Origin: Roseovarius confluentis
GTDB taxonomy: Bacteria > Pseudomonadota > Alphaproteobacteria > Rhodobacterales > Rhodobacteraceae
Direction of reading: 5' to 3'
Assembly (NCBI RefSeq): GCF_002917925.1
Contig: NZ_PPFE01000001.1
Coordinates: 372,001 to 436,000 of the forward strand
Length of the DNA stretch: 64,000 nt
Below are positions 29,701-37,407 of the stretch, piece by piece. A model generated the notes under the pieces. It worked only from the letters and a program-made list of their open reading frames with translations, had not been told where the DNA came from and searched no databases. Position 1 is the first letter of the stretch; each line of letters opens with the position of its first letter. The translations under genes were made by a program, and so were the position numbers.

Positions 29701-29823
29701 CGTCGGGGCGATCTCGGGATATTGCGATACCGGCAGACTGATCATGGCGAAGGTGCCCACGATCGACGTGACGATGGCAATTACCCATGCAAAGACGGGG
29801 CGGTGGACAAAGAAGGCTCCCAC
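26722..29823 (-). CDS. RND multidrug efflux pump (AcrB/HAE1-like), system 2
   Basis: 1033 residues starting at GTG 29823 (GAFFVHRPVFAWVIAIV). HAE1 features include the TM4 pair Asp406-Asp407 (GLLVDDAIVVVEN), the large-loop porter domains and the full second half. In TM10 the position equivalent to the AcrB proton-relay lysine reads LASRNAILVVEF, that is Arg933 (codon 27025-27027). It follows its adaptor gene by 2 bp. The family exports hydrophobic and amphipathic drugs, bile-salt-like compounds and solvents. Confidence 0.95.
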   Translation of the reverse strand: MGAFFVHRPVFAWVIAIVTSIVGTFAMISLPVSQYPEIAPTTVRVEATYPGGTASTLESTVTRVIEDRLTGLDGLLYTTSTSTAGSSSITMVFDGSIEPVTAQNDVQVRVTQIESQLPQTVRDQGVNVTRSSSSLLLVGALVSENGAQTSTDLGNIFTGQIESTLLRQDGVGGVNLFGSGYAMRIWLDPLSLARYRLTASDVVSAVEAQNTAVAVGALGDLPLADGQQVTATITAQSQLRTEDEFGRILLRSGLGGDAVYLSDVARIEIGNESYATEAWLDRQSAVGFGVNLRTGANALDTAEGVRELLRSIEPSLPEGVAVEIPYDTSPFVERSINQVYMTLVEAVVLVLIVLLIFLQTWRATIIPIITVPIVLLGTFAALSVLGYTVNTLTMFALVLAIGLLVDDAIVVVENVERLIAEEDLDPVTATVRSMKQITGALIGILVVLVAVFVPMAFSAGSVGVIYRQFSITIITAMVLSLLIALSLTPAMCAQLLRKRGDARFFAARWFNSGLSGLVAGFTGLVKRLVPLRFVMLLVVGAIGYGGYLVYERMPGSFIPTEDQGVVLSLISLPAGTTAPVTEAVLNEVETHFLENEPDAVEAVFGVRGFSFAGSGQHQAMLFARLKDFDLREDPSLSAEAVAARANQALFGHRSAQIFTIQPPAIPGLGTSGGFSMYLLDQGGQGADELIEAAQRLTGAAAQDPRLTAVRADGIDTEASLSLDIDRPKAESFGLSVDSVNAMLSIIFAGRDVNDFLLGNDLRPVIVQADAPHRMQPEDVASWYARNSDQEMVPFAAFIQSRWEQIAPVLTRYDGLGAIAISGNPSQGGSSGDAMAAMEELVASETPEYGVGWAGISFQERAAGSNVAMLYAISALIVFLALAALYESWMVPLSVMLAVPISLTGALTASWLTGQSNDVYFTVGLLTTIGLASRNAILVVEFAEEVLRETGDIVQAAVTAARQRLRPILMTALTFMLGVMPLATASGPGAQAQNAIGIAVLGGMAASTFVATLFVPLLYVLVKTLAARVSKQAS

Positions 29824-29825
29824 GT

Positions 29826-31016
29826 TCAGCCCTCTTCTTCAACGACGCGTCCGGCGTCATCCAGTCTGACCTGCTTGGGGGCCACTGGCGCGCCACTGCG
29901 CAACCGTGTCAGCCCGTCCACAATCAACTGATCGCCCTCCTGCAGCCCTTCGGCCACGACCCAGGCATTCTCAAAGCTTCCCAGATCGCGAGTTTCGACC
30001 AGCACGGCTTTGCCTTCGCGGGCCACGTAGAATGTCAGCAGTCCTTCGGCTCTGCGACGTGCGGCGCGTTGCGGCACAAGAAAGGCCTCGCGCATTCCCA
30101 GCGTAACGTCAGCGCGCAGGAACTGTCCCGGAAGGATAACCCGATCAGGGTTGGGAAACTCGACGCGGTAGGCGAGCGTGCCGGTGGTCTCGGACACCCG
30201 GGCGCTGTCGGACACCAGGCGCCCAGGCTCCGGGTAGGTCTCGCCTGTCTCAAGCGTCAATGAAAAGCCGATGTCGCCGTTGACGCGCAGCGCGCCGGAC
30301 CGGATCATCTCTTCGATTCGAAGCACGCGGGCGCTCGATTCAATGAGGTCAACGTAAATCGGGTCCAGTTGCGTGACTGTCGCCAACGCCTCGGCCTGGT
30401 TCGCGGTGACCACCGCTCCAATCGAAATCGCGGCCACGCTGGGCTCGCCGGCGAAGGGGCTGCGGATTTCGGTCCGATTGAGCTCAAGTTGAGCGATTTC
30501 AAGGTTGGCGCGGGCCTGTTCAAGGTCGGCTTCCGCGGAAAGCACGGCCACTTCCGCATCGTCGACCTGGGTCTGGCTGACCGACCGGCCGCTCAGTGTC
30601 TGATAGCGCTCCAGTGTGTTTCTGGCGGTGACCAGCGCCGCCTCCGCCCGCGTAACCGAGGCTTCGGCGGCGCGTTTGTCGGCGGCAAATGTGTCGCTCT
30701 CGATCCGGAACATCGGATCACCCGCCGCAACCTCAGTGCCGGGCCTGTAGGTGATCTCGTCGATCACACCAGTCACCTGTGGGCGAATATCGCTTTCGCG
30801 GAAAGCCACGGCACGGCCGGGCACGGTCAGCACGAAGGGCACGTCCTGCGCATTGAGGACAATCACGCCGACCGGCTTGGATTGCGACGCCGCCGCTCCG
30901 GCATCGTCCGACTGGGCCGCAGCGTCGTGCGACAAAACGGACAGACATGCAATAAGTGCAAGTGCGCGCAGGCCGGACCCGGCAAATGGGAATTTTTCGT
31001 TCTTCGGCGCCGGCAT
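29826..31016 (-). CDS. RND efflux periplasmic adaptor (AcrA-like), system 2
   Basis: 396 residues with a signal peptide (hydrophobic to ~residue 28, cleavage near DAAAQ). Domains in order: lipoyl half (GVIDEITYRPGTEVAAGDPMFRI), a long coiled-coil hairpin (~105-175), second lipoyl half (TEIRSPFAGEPSVAAISIG), a beta-barrel and a membrane-proximal domain. This is the AcrA/MexA type that pairs with HAE1 pumps. First gene of a two-gene operon; no TolC-type channel is adjacent. Confidence 0.93.
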   Translation of the reverse strand: MPAPKNEKFPFAGSGLRALALIACLSVLSHDAAAQSDDAGAAASQSKPVGVIVLNAQDVPFVLTVPGRAVAFRESDIRPQVTGVIDEITYRPGTEVAAGDPMFRIESDTFAADKRAAEASVTRAEAALVTARNTLERYQTLSGRSVSQTQVDDAEVAVLSAEADLEQARANLEIAQLELNRTEIRSPFAGEPSVAAISIGAVVTANQAEALATVTQLDPIYVDLIESSARVLRIEEMIRSGALRVNGDIGFSLTLETGETYPEPGRLVSDSARVSETTGTLAYRVEFPNPDRVILPGQFLRADVTLGMREAFLVPQRAARRRAEGLLTFYVAREGKAVLVETRDLGSFENAWVVAEGLQEGDQLIVDGLTRLRSGAPVAPKQVRLDDAGRVVEEEG

Positions 31017-31374
31017 CGTCGCACTCTCCCAAAGCTTGGCGGAATCTGAAACAGTCCCGCGTACTATTCTTCCTTAACCGAACTAACGCGCGCGGCAGTC
31101 GCTTTCGGCTCGGCTTCGCAATTTGCACAGCTGACTCGCATTCTCCGATCACGCGTTCCAGCACTCCGTCGCGCCGTGCCATGCGACAACATCGGATCCG
31201 AGCTTTCGCTGCCGCTGAAACGAACCGCGCCAAGAACAGCGAGCCATGCCCATGTCGAAACTTCTTGTTAATCGACGCAATCAGCGAACCTGTCCTTAAT
31301 GGCAAGGTGCATCGCCGCACATGCAGTGTGCAATTTGCTCTGTACGCTTAATGTCCTGAGAGCTGCCTTTTCTT
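31017..31374 (-). promoter_or_regulatory. Upstream region of RND operon 2
   Basis: 358 bp between the tetR stop and the adaptor start, both on the minus strand. Frames across it are short and lack start signals, so I see no gene. It must contain the promoter of the efflux operon unless that is read through from tetR. A small inverted repeat GCACA/TGTGC (31316-31330) is present but too weak to call an operator. Confidence 0.4.
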
Positions 31375-32049
31375 TCAGCGTTCAGTACTTTGCCCCGCCG
31401 GACGCGCACCAAGGCGCGCGTGGAACCTGGCGAGTTCGTTCGGCGCAGGCTCGATGCCACAAAACGTCATGACATAGCCGGGCACCCGCGCCATACGGAG
31501 CTCGGGGGGTTCTTGAACCTGCATCGAGATATACCCGATCTGCGTCAGATAGACGGTCCTTGCGCGCACGTCGGCATCACTTCTGTCATACCCGAACCGT
31601 TCGAACATGCGCCTGATCGCGTCAAGCCGGATTTTGTCCGATGCATTCACCCTGGTCATCACCTCTGTCGATTGGTGTGCCCAGCCGCGGATCGCAAAAT
31701 CAAGCTGGGGCTCGAACAAAGCCTCGTCATGAAAGACCGCAATCAGGTTCAGAATGGCCTCGGTGATCGTCTCGGCATAGGCGTCGGAGGCATCGGCGAA
31801 GGCTCCTGTATTCTTGGCATCCCATTCTTCCAGCAGCGCGTCTAGAAGTGCGCCGCGATCTTTGAAAAACCAATAAAAACTGGTGCGGGAAATGTTCAAG
31901 CGGCTGGCGAGCGGCTGGATCTTGACCGCATCGAGACCTGTTTCCAACAAGGCCTGCTTGGCCGCCGTGAGCCAAAGCTCGCGCGAGCCGCGCCACCCCG
32001 ACGTCTTTTCAGGTTCATCTACCGAGATGTCATCCATACGCATGTTCAT
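31375..32049 (-). CDS. TetR/AcrR-family transcriptional regulator
   Basis: 224 residues. The N-terminal HTH domain is clear (ALLETGLDAVKIQPLASRLNISRTSFYWFFKDRGALLDALLEEW, ~residues 33-77); the C-terminal ligand-binding domain is all-helical. It is divergent from the FMN/Fe-S oxidoreductase gene and upstream of RND operon 2, so it may repress either; the divergent partner is the more usual target. The intervening 111 bp contains ACTCGA (32098-32103) and TCGAGT (32127-32132) arms, too far apart for a typical TetR site. Confidence 0.9.
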   Translation of the reverse strand: MNMRMDDISVDEPEKTSGWRGSRELWLTAAKQALLETGLDAVKIQPLASRLNISRTSFYWFFKDRGALLDALLEEWDAKNTGAFADASDAYAETITEAILNLIAVFHDEALFEPQLDFAIRGWAHQSTEVMTRVNASDKIRLDAIRRMFERFGYDRSDADVRARTVYLTQIGYISMQVQEPPELRMARVPGYVMTFCGIEPAPNELARFHARLGARPAGQSTER

Positions 32050-32160
32050 AGATAAAGGGCAAGTTGCCGATCCTCAAATGAAAATATACAACAGTGAACT
32101 CGATATTGACACAAATGCACATTTTTTCGAGTGTCCCAGTGTCAGCACAGGAGCCAGCCC

Positions 32161-34200
32161 GTGACCAGCGACCCCCTACTTCAACCGTTCCAGCTCAAAC
32201 ATTTGACACTGAAAAACCGGCTGATGATCACCAGTCACGAGCCCGCCTACCCAGAGAATGGCCTCCCGACCGATCGCTACCGGGCCTACCACGCCGAACG
32301 GGCCCGCGGCGGCGTTGCGCTTACCATGACCGCCGGCTCGGCGGTGGTGTCACGCGACAGTCCGCCAGCCTTCAACAATATCCTCGCCTACCGCGACGAG
32401 GTCGTGCCGCACATGAAGGCGCTGACCGACGCGTGTCACGAGCATGGTTGCGCGGTGATGATCCAACTGACCCATCTGGGCTGGCGTACCCGCTGGGACC
32501 GCGGTGACTGGTTGCCCAGCCTTGCGCCTGGCCATGCGCGCGAGCCGGCACACCGCGCCTATCCCAAGAAGATGGAGGACTGGGATATCGCGCGCATCAT
32601 CGAGGATTACGCCGACGCCGCCGAACGGATGCAGGCCGCCGGTCTCGACGGGATCGAGCTCGAGGCCTATGGCCACCTGATGGATGCGTTCTGGTCGCCG
32701 AAGCTCAACCAACTTGACGGCCCTTTCGGTGCGAGTGACCACGACAGCCGCTTGCGCTTCACGATGGAGGTGCTGACGGCGATCCGCGCCCGCGTGGGCG
32801 AGCGCTTCATCGTGGGCATCCGATATGTCGCGGACGAAGACAAGCCGGGCGGGATCACCCGGGAAGACGGAATCGAGATCACCAGGCGCCTGAAATCCTG
32901 CGGGATGGTCGATTTCCTGAATATTATCCGGGGTTACGTGGCAACGGATGCCGCTTTGACGGACGTGATTCCTGTGCAGGGCATGCGATCAAGCCCACAT
33001 CTGGATTTCGCCGGCGAGATCCGGGCCGAGGCGCAGATTCCCACGTTCCATGCCGCCAAGATCCAGGACGTGGCGACCGCCCGCCATGCAATCGCCTCGG
33101 GCAAGTTGGACATGGTCGGCATGACCCGCGCCCATATCGCTGAGCCGCATATCGTGGCCAAGATCATGCGGGGCGAGGAAGATCGCATCCGCCCCTGCGT
33201 CGGGGCCAACTACTGTCTGGACCGTATCTACCAAGGGGGTATGGCGCTTTGCCTGCACAATCCGGCCACCGGGCGCGAGACCGAGCAGCCGCACGAGATA
33301 GAAAAGGTCGACACCCACCGCCGTGTGGTCATCATCGGCGCCGGGCCTGCAGGGCTGGAGGCCGCCCGGGTTTCGGCGGAACGCGGTCACGAGGTGATCG
33401 TATACGAGGCGGCGAACGACCCCGGTGGTCAGGTGCGCCTCACCGCGCAGACGGACCGCCGCAAGGAGATGCTCCAGCTGATACAGTGGCGTTTCGAGGA
33501 ATGTACGCGCATGGGAGTGGCCTTCCACTTCAACGCCTTCGCCGATGACCGGACCGTTTTGGCAGAAGACCCGGACGTGGTTATCGTCGCCACCGGCGGC
33601 CTGCCGCAGGTCGAGGTTCCGGGCGGGGGCGAGGAGCTTGTCGTTTCCAGCTGGGATATCCTCTCGGGAGACACCCAGCCGGGTGCAGATGTGCTTATCT
33701 ATGACGAGGCCGGTGACTTTGCCGCGCTTCAGGCCGCCGAAAAGATCGCCGCCACCGGCGCAAAGGTCGAGATCATGACCCGCGATCGCAGTTTTGCGCC
33801 CGAGGTCATGGGCATGTCCCTGACCCCTGCGATGCGAGAACTGCAAAAGTGCGACGTCAGGTTGACGGTAACCTGGAAGCTGGCCGCGGTCGAGCGCGAA
33901 GGCAACGCTCTTCTGGCCACCATCGACAGCGATTACGGCGGCGTGACACGGCATCGACATGTCGATCAGGTGGTCGTGAACCACGGCACCCTGCCGCTCG
34001 ACGATCTGTATTTTGACCTCCGTCCGGGATCCTCCAACCTGGGAGAGGTCGACTATGATGCGCTGATCGAGGGGCGCACGCAGGAATTGCGGAGCAACGA
34101 TGGTGGCACTTATCAACTCTATCGGATTGGTGACGCGGTGGCGTCGCGCAACACCCACGCCGCGATTTACGACGCTTTGCGCCTGTGCAAAGCACTCTGA
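32161..34200 (+). CDS. FMN/Fe-S NADH:flavin oxidoreductase, TMADH / N-methylproline demethylase-like
   Basis: 679 residues from GTG 32161, which has AGGAG (32148-32152); GTG 32131 has no site. Residues ~1-340 form an Old-Yellow-Enzyme FMN barrel (LTLKNRLMITSHE, GGVALTMT, IQLTHLGWR, DGIELEAYG), then a cysteine segment, then an FAD/NAD Rossmann half (VVIIGAGPAGLEAAR, ~382). In trimethylamine dehydrogenase the [4Fe-4S] ligands lie as C-x2-C-x2-C-x11-C; here the spacing is exact (346, 349, 352, 364) but residue 349 is Ala. Relatives demethylate tertiary or secondary methylamines such as N-methylproline or dimethylglycine-type compounds. Divergent from tetR and beside the flavin-monooxygenase cluster. 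Confidence 0.85.
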   Translation: MTSDPLLQPFQLKHLTLKNRLMITSHEPAYPENGLPTDRYRAYHAERARGGVALTMTAGSAVVSRDSPPAFNNILAYRDEVVPHMKALTDACHEHGCAVMIQLTHLGWRTRWDRGDWLPSLAPGHAREPAHRAYPKKMEDWDIARIIEDYADAAERMQAAGLDGIELEAYGHLMDAFWSPKLNQLDGPFGASDHDSRLRFTMEVLTAIRARVGERFIVGIRYVADEDKPGGITREDGIEITRRLKSCGMVDFLNIIRGYVATDAALTDVIPVQGMRSSPHLDFAGEIRAEAQIPTFHAAKIQDVATARHAIASGKLDMVGMTRAHIAEPHIVAKIMRGEEDRIRPCVGANYCLDRIYQGGMALCLHNPATGRETEQPHEIEKVDTHRRVVIIGAGPAGLEAARVSAERGHEVIVYEAANDPGGQVRLTAQTDRRKEMLQLIQWRFEECTRMGVAFHFNAFADDRTVLAEDPDVVIVATGGLPQVEVPGGGEELVVSSWDILSGDTQPGADVLIYDEAGDFAALQAAEKIAATGAKVEIMTRDRSFAPEVMGMSLTPAMRELQKCDVRLTVTWKLAAVEREGNALLATIDSDYGGVTRHRHVDQVVVNHGTLPLDDLYFDLRPGSSNLGEVDYDALIEGRTQELRSNDGGTYQLYRIGDAVASRNTHAAIYDALRLCKAL

Positions 34201-34877
34201 CATGCGCTCGTCCCGGACGATCCACTTGGTCTCAGCCGATGCCCGGGGCGAAGTCGGCGATGTCACCGACGGTGACGTTCTGCCCCAGCCCGGCTTTACG
34301 CTCTGGCGGCAAAGCCTATAGATCAACCGTGACCGCAGCTTGCGCGACTTCGTTCTGAACGTCCGCGCGGCGGCGTCTTTCGCCAAATGAACCGGCTGGT
34401 GCCGCCGAAACACCCCAAGGCCGATGCGCGCTTCATCAAAAGAGAGCCGGCGGACACTGGCGTCGACGTGCAAAGCTATTCCCAGCGAAAAAAGAGCAAA
34501 CTTTCACAGCTTTGGAAAACTTCGCCAGTTTGGAACAGTCATGAGGTTTAAAGAATAGCGACCCCCGGAATAAGATTTCGCCAAGCTTGCCAGCGGCGCA
34601 GCGTTCAGCCCCTCCCGCAGAACCCTCGCAAACAAAGGAAAAGTCCGACCGAACCCGGACCTAGAAAACAATTTCTAAAGGGCAAGTGGCGGAGCGAACG
34701 GGACCAAAGTCCAACGTTCTCCTGTTAGGAAGCTACTTTGCTTTTTGTTGGCGCAAAGTGTCACTTGCCCTGGCTCTGGGCGATCATCTCGTTAAGATTG
34801 AAGCGCAATGACTTGAGCGCAGGCAGGCATGTCACCGAACTTAAAAGGACTCTAAACCTTTACACCTCGAAGTTTGA
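34201..34877. other. 677-bp gap, probable decayed sequence
   Basis: No complete gene is visible. Short frames (34202-34321 and 34387-34551, plus strand) are proline/arginine-rich, lack ribosome-binding sites and match no family I know; they look like remains of a gene once following the oxidoreductase. From ~34500 the sequence becomes clearly more AT-rich and is free of frames longer than ~60 codons. No terminator with a clear T-run was found behind either convergent gene. Confidence 0.45.
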
Positions 34878-35483
34878 CTAGCTAAGCTCAGAAACTTTCG
34901 TTTGGTCGGTGTCCAAGTCCTCCATGTCTTGATAGCGATCGCCAATTCGAGCATGAGGGCGTCCTCCAGTCGCACCGCCGATCGCAATCAAGATTTCATC
35001 CGGCCCCGGAGCGTCGGCGACGCAAAACTCAGCAGACAGGAAATGCGATCGAGCCCCGCCCTCCGATATGCTTTTCAGCGGAAACGTCACCAATTGTCCT
35101 GGCCCGCCGCGTGTATTGATGAACGGAATGAATTCAGCGCTCTTCACCGCTTCTCGCAAGTAATTGCCGAACCTCAGAGTGTGGATGAAAGCCGAACCAT
35201 GCTCGATCTCGCCGTTCACGCCGACAATCGCAGCCTTGCCAAAAGCCTCCACCTTCTCGGCGCCGCCCAAAAGTTCCATGAGCTGCGGCACCATCTCCTG
35301 CCCGAGGACCGGTGCCATCGCGTGTATTTCCGGCCGGAGATCCTGAACAAAGCCGCGTCCGGCCCAAGGATTCTCAAAAACGGCGGCAACTGCCGCGATA
35401 CGAAGCGGCCGCTCTGCTGATTTTCCGCCTTCCACCAGGATAGTTTCCATATGGGAGACGTATTTTCTGACTCTAGGTTGCAT
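34878..35483 (-). CDS. AA_synth family protein (PF06684-type), catabolic cluster
   Basis: 201 residues of the 'amino acid synthesis' family: an RIAAVAAVFENPWAGRG strand-loop near residue 28, FGKAAIVGVNGEIEHGSAFIHT around 80-102, and LLIAIGG-type ending (EILIAIGGATGGRPHARIGD). Despite its name the family has no firm biochemical role; homologues recur beside LLM flavin monooxygenases and hydrolases. Here it is the last gene of the minus-strand cluster, 14 bp behind the alpha/beta hydrolase, so a step late in breakdown of a ring-opened product is likely. The 39-residue N-terminus is short and soluble. Confidence 0.75.
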   Translation of the reverse strand: MQPRVRKYVSHMETILVEGGKSAERPLRIAAVAAVFENPWAGRGFVQDLRPEIHAMAPVLGQEMVPQLMELLGGAEKVEAFGKAAIVGVNGEIEHGSAFIHTLRFGNYLREAVKSAEFIPFINTRGGPGQLVTFPLKSISEGGARSHFLSAEFCVADAPGPDEILIAIGGATGGRPHARIGDRYQDMEDLDTDQTKVSELS

Positions 35484-35497
35484 TGAGGAGTTCTCCC

Positions 35498-36301
35498 TTA
35501 GGAATGGTCAGGCAGATGGGGTGCCAGAAATTTGTTGAGATGGTTGGCGACGGTTTGGGGGGCTTCTAGCAGGATCGAGTGCTTCAACTTGTCGAGGACA
35601 ACTAGTTCGGAGCCGCGGATTCGATCATGCATCAGTCGAGCCATCCGGGTGTTCGATCCGATGTCATTCTCTCCGGTCATCACCAGCGTCGGTGTTTTGA
35701 TCTGGTCCAGTTGATCTCCCAGGTCGCTTTCAGCCAGGACATTGTAAGCGGCCATGTAGCACTCGGGGTCATTCGCCCGAGCTTGTTCTCGGCGTCGCGC
35801 GATGATTTCCGGGTTCTTGGCAATGAACTCTTCCGTGAACCAGCGTTCGACTGCGTTGGCGAGGTGGGTCAAGGGGCCTTCGCGCTGCAAAATATCGCGA
35901 CGCTGAAGAACGCGCTCGCGCTCGTCCGCGCTACGCCCCGCAACTGTCGATAAAAGGCAAAGAGCATTCAGCCGGTCAGGGTGATCCAAGGCGATGCGCT
36001 GCGCGATCAGCCCGCCCAATGAAAAGCCGACGATCGCGAAGCGCTCAAGGTCACAGTGATCTGCCAGCGCGATGACGTCAGCGGCCATACCACGGAGCGT
36101 ATAGGGACCAGTCAATCGTGCGCTCTCCCCGTGACCGCGCAAATCAGGCCGCAGATAGGTTCGTCTCTTATCCAGATGAGGAAAAACTGGATCCCAGGCG
36201 GCGCGATTGGACCCCACGCCGTGCACCAGCATAACGGCAGGTCCTTCACCCTTGCGATCGTAGGCAAAAGCGGCTCCTTCAGGCGTGTGATAGATTTCCA
36301 T
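35498..36301 (-). CDS. Alpha/beta hydrolase (RutD/TgnD-like context)
   Basis: 267 residues, canonical fold: oxyanion loop LVHGVGSN (25-32), nucleophile elbow GFSLGG with Ser94, acidic residue in TGENDIGS (~214) and His in KHSILLEAP (~243). Closest general resemblance is to 3-oxoadipate enol-lactonase and Rut-type aminoacrylate hydrolases. It lies 6 bp behind the LLM oxygenase gene. In trigonelline degradation an alpha/beta hydrolase splits the N-methylformamido-methylene-succinate intermediate, and a comparable amide or enamine hydrolysis is inferred here. Confidence 0.88.
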   Translation of the reverse strand: MEIYHTPEGAAFAYDRKGEGPAVMLVHGVGSNRAAWDPVFPHLDKRRTYLRPDLRGHGESARLTGPYTLRGMAADVIALADHCDLERFAIVGFSLGGLIAQRIALDHPDRLNALCLLSTVAGRSADERERVLQRRDILQREGPLTHLANAVERWFTEEFIAKNPEIIARRREQARANDPECYMAAYNVLAESDLGDQLDQIKTPTLVMTGENDIGSNTRMARLMHDRIRGSELVVLDKLKHSILLEAPQTVANHLNKFLAPHLPDHS

Positions 36302-36307
36302 GTGACC

Positions 36308-37384
36308 CTATCCGCCCTGAGCCACCATTGCCGGCTTGCCAGCCGCGTTCCCTGTGTTCTGGAAATACGGGATCACATGTTCGCAGAACAGTTCCAGCGA
36401 TCGCCGTGCTCTCTTGTGCGGCAGGAAGAAGGACGTGCCCAGGATCACGTGATCGACACCAACCTCCTGATATTTCTTGATCTTGGCGATAATCTCTTCC
36501 GGTGTGCCCAAAAGCATATTCTCGGTTAGGGCGTCGGGCTGATATTCACCGCGGTTGGCTACAATGTCGAAATCCACAGCCTCCGGGTATCCATGCCGAA
36601 CCTCGCCGATGTTCTTGAACAGGTTTTCGAAACTGCGACCGAAATCGATCATCGCGCGGATCGCGTCATCACGTCCGGCGTCATCTTCATATACGCACCC
36701 TGTGCGCAGCGTGGCATGTTCGATCGGGCCCTTGCTGTGGCTGGCGGCCTGGACGAACTTGGACTGCAGGTCGCGCACTTCATCGAAGGGCTTGCGCAAC
36801 GCGGTCGACATGATGTTGCATCCGTTTTGCGCCGCAAATTCGAATGTGTTGGGGTCGCGCGCGGCAACCCACATCGGCGGGCGTTTCTGAATGGGTCGCG
36901 GCACACAAGCAGTTTCGGGGAAATTCCAGAGTTCACCGTCATGAGCGTAGTCGCGCTCCCACAGAGCCTGGACAGCAGGAATGATCTCGCGCAGATAGCG
37001 GCCGCCTTCCCCTTGTTCCATGCCACCTGCCATTCGGTCGAACTCGTATTGGTAGGCGCCTCGGCCCAAACCCAATTCCAGTCGCCCACCTGTCAGCACA
37101 TCACAAAGGGCAGCCTCTCCGGCAAGTCTGACCGGGTTCCAATACGGTGCGGCGACGACCGCAGTTCCCAAGCGAATCTTCTTAGTGTGGGCACCCCAGT
37201 GCGACAGCAACTGGAACGGGTTGGGAGAAATTGTCAGCTCGATTGTGTGGTGTTCGGCTGTCCAGACGACGTCAAAACCTCCCTCGTCGGCAATCTGCAC
37301 GAGTTCCAACGCTTCCGATGCGACTTCCTCCATCGGCTTCGAGGCATCCATGCGCCCCAAGTTGATGGCAACTGAGAATTTCAT
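36308..37384 (-). CDS. LLM-class flavin-dependent monooxygenase
   Basis: 358 residues from ATG 37384; an open frame extends to 37645 but overlaps the aldehyde dehydrogenase. It is a bacterial-luciferase-like TIM barrel: MKFSVAINLGRMD, FDVVWTAEHH, IRLGTAVVAAPYWNPVRLAGEAALCDVLTGGRLELGLGRG (the family signature) and TPEEIIAKIKKYQEVGVDHVIL. Such enzymes are the oxygenase component of two-component systems (RutA, trigonelline TgnB, nitrilotriacetate monooxygenases) and need FMNH2 from a reductase, which is encoded two genes upstream. The substrate ring cannot be read from sequence. Confidence 0.92.
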   Translation of the reverse strand: MKFSVAINLGRMDASKPMEEVASEALELVQIADEGGFDVVWTAEHHTIELTISPNPFQLLSHWGAHTKKIRLGTAVVAAPYWNPVRLAGEAALCDVLTGGRLELGLGRGAYQYEFDRMAGGMEQGEGGRYLREIIPAVQALWERDYAHDGELWNFPETACVPRPIQKRPPMWVAARDPNTFEFAAQNGCNIMSTALRKPFDEVRDLQSKFVQAASHSKGPIEHATLRTGCVYEDDAGRDDAIRAMIDFGRSFENLFKNIGEVRHGYPEAVDFDIVANRGEYQPDALTENMLLGTPEEIIAKIKKYQEVGVDHVILGTSFFLPHKRARRSLELFCEHVIPYFQNTGNAAGKPAMVAQGG

Positions 37385-37407
37385 GATATTGCTCCGTTCT
37401 TGCTGAA

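Noticed and set aside
28747-29931. 394-codon plus-strand frame over the second RND pump
   Set aside because: Antisense to the pump and adaptor; composition typical of reverse-strand reading of a membrane protein.
32050-32160. TetR operator between tetR and the oxidoreductase gene
   Set aside because: Only short arms (ACTCGA/TCGAGT) separated by 23 bases were found; a normal TetR site is a compact palindrome of 15-20 bp.
32989-34473. 494-codon minus-strand frame opposite the FMN oxidoreductase
   Set aside because: Shadow of the real plus-strand gene; no conserved motifs and no start signal.
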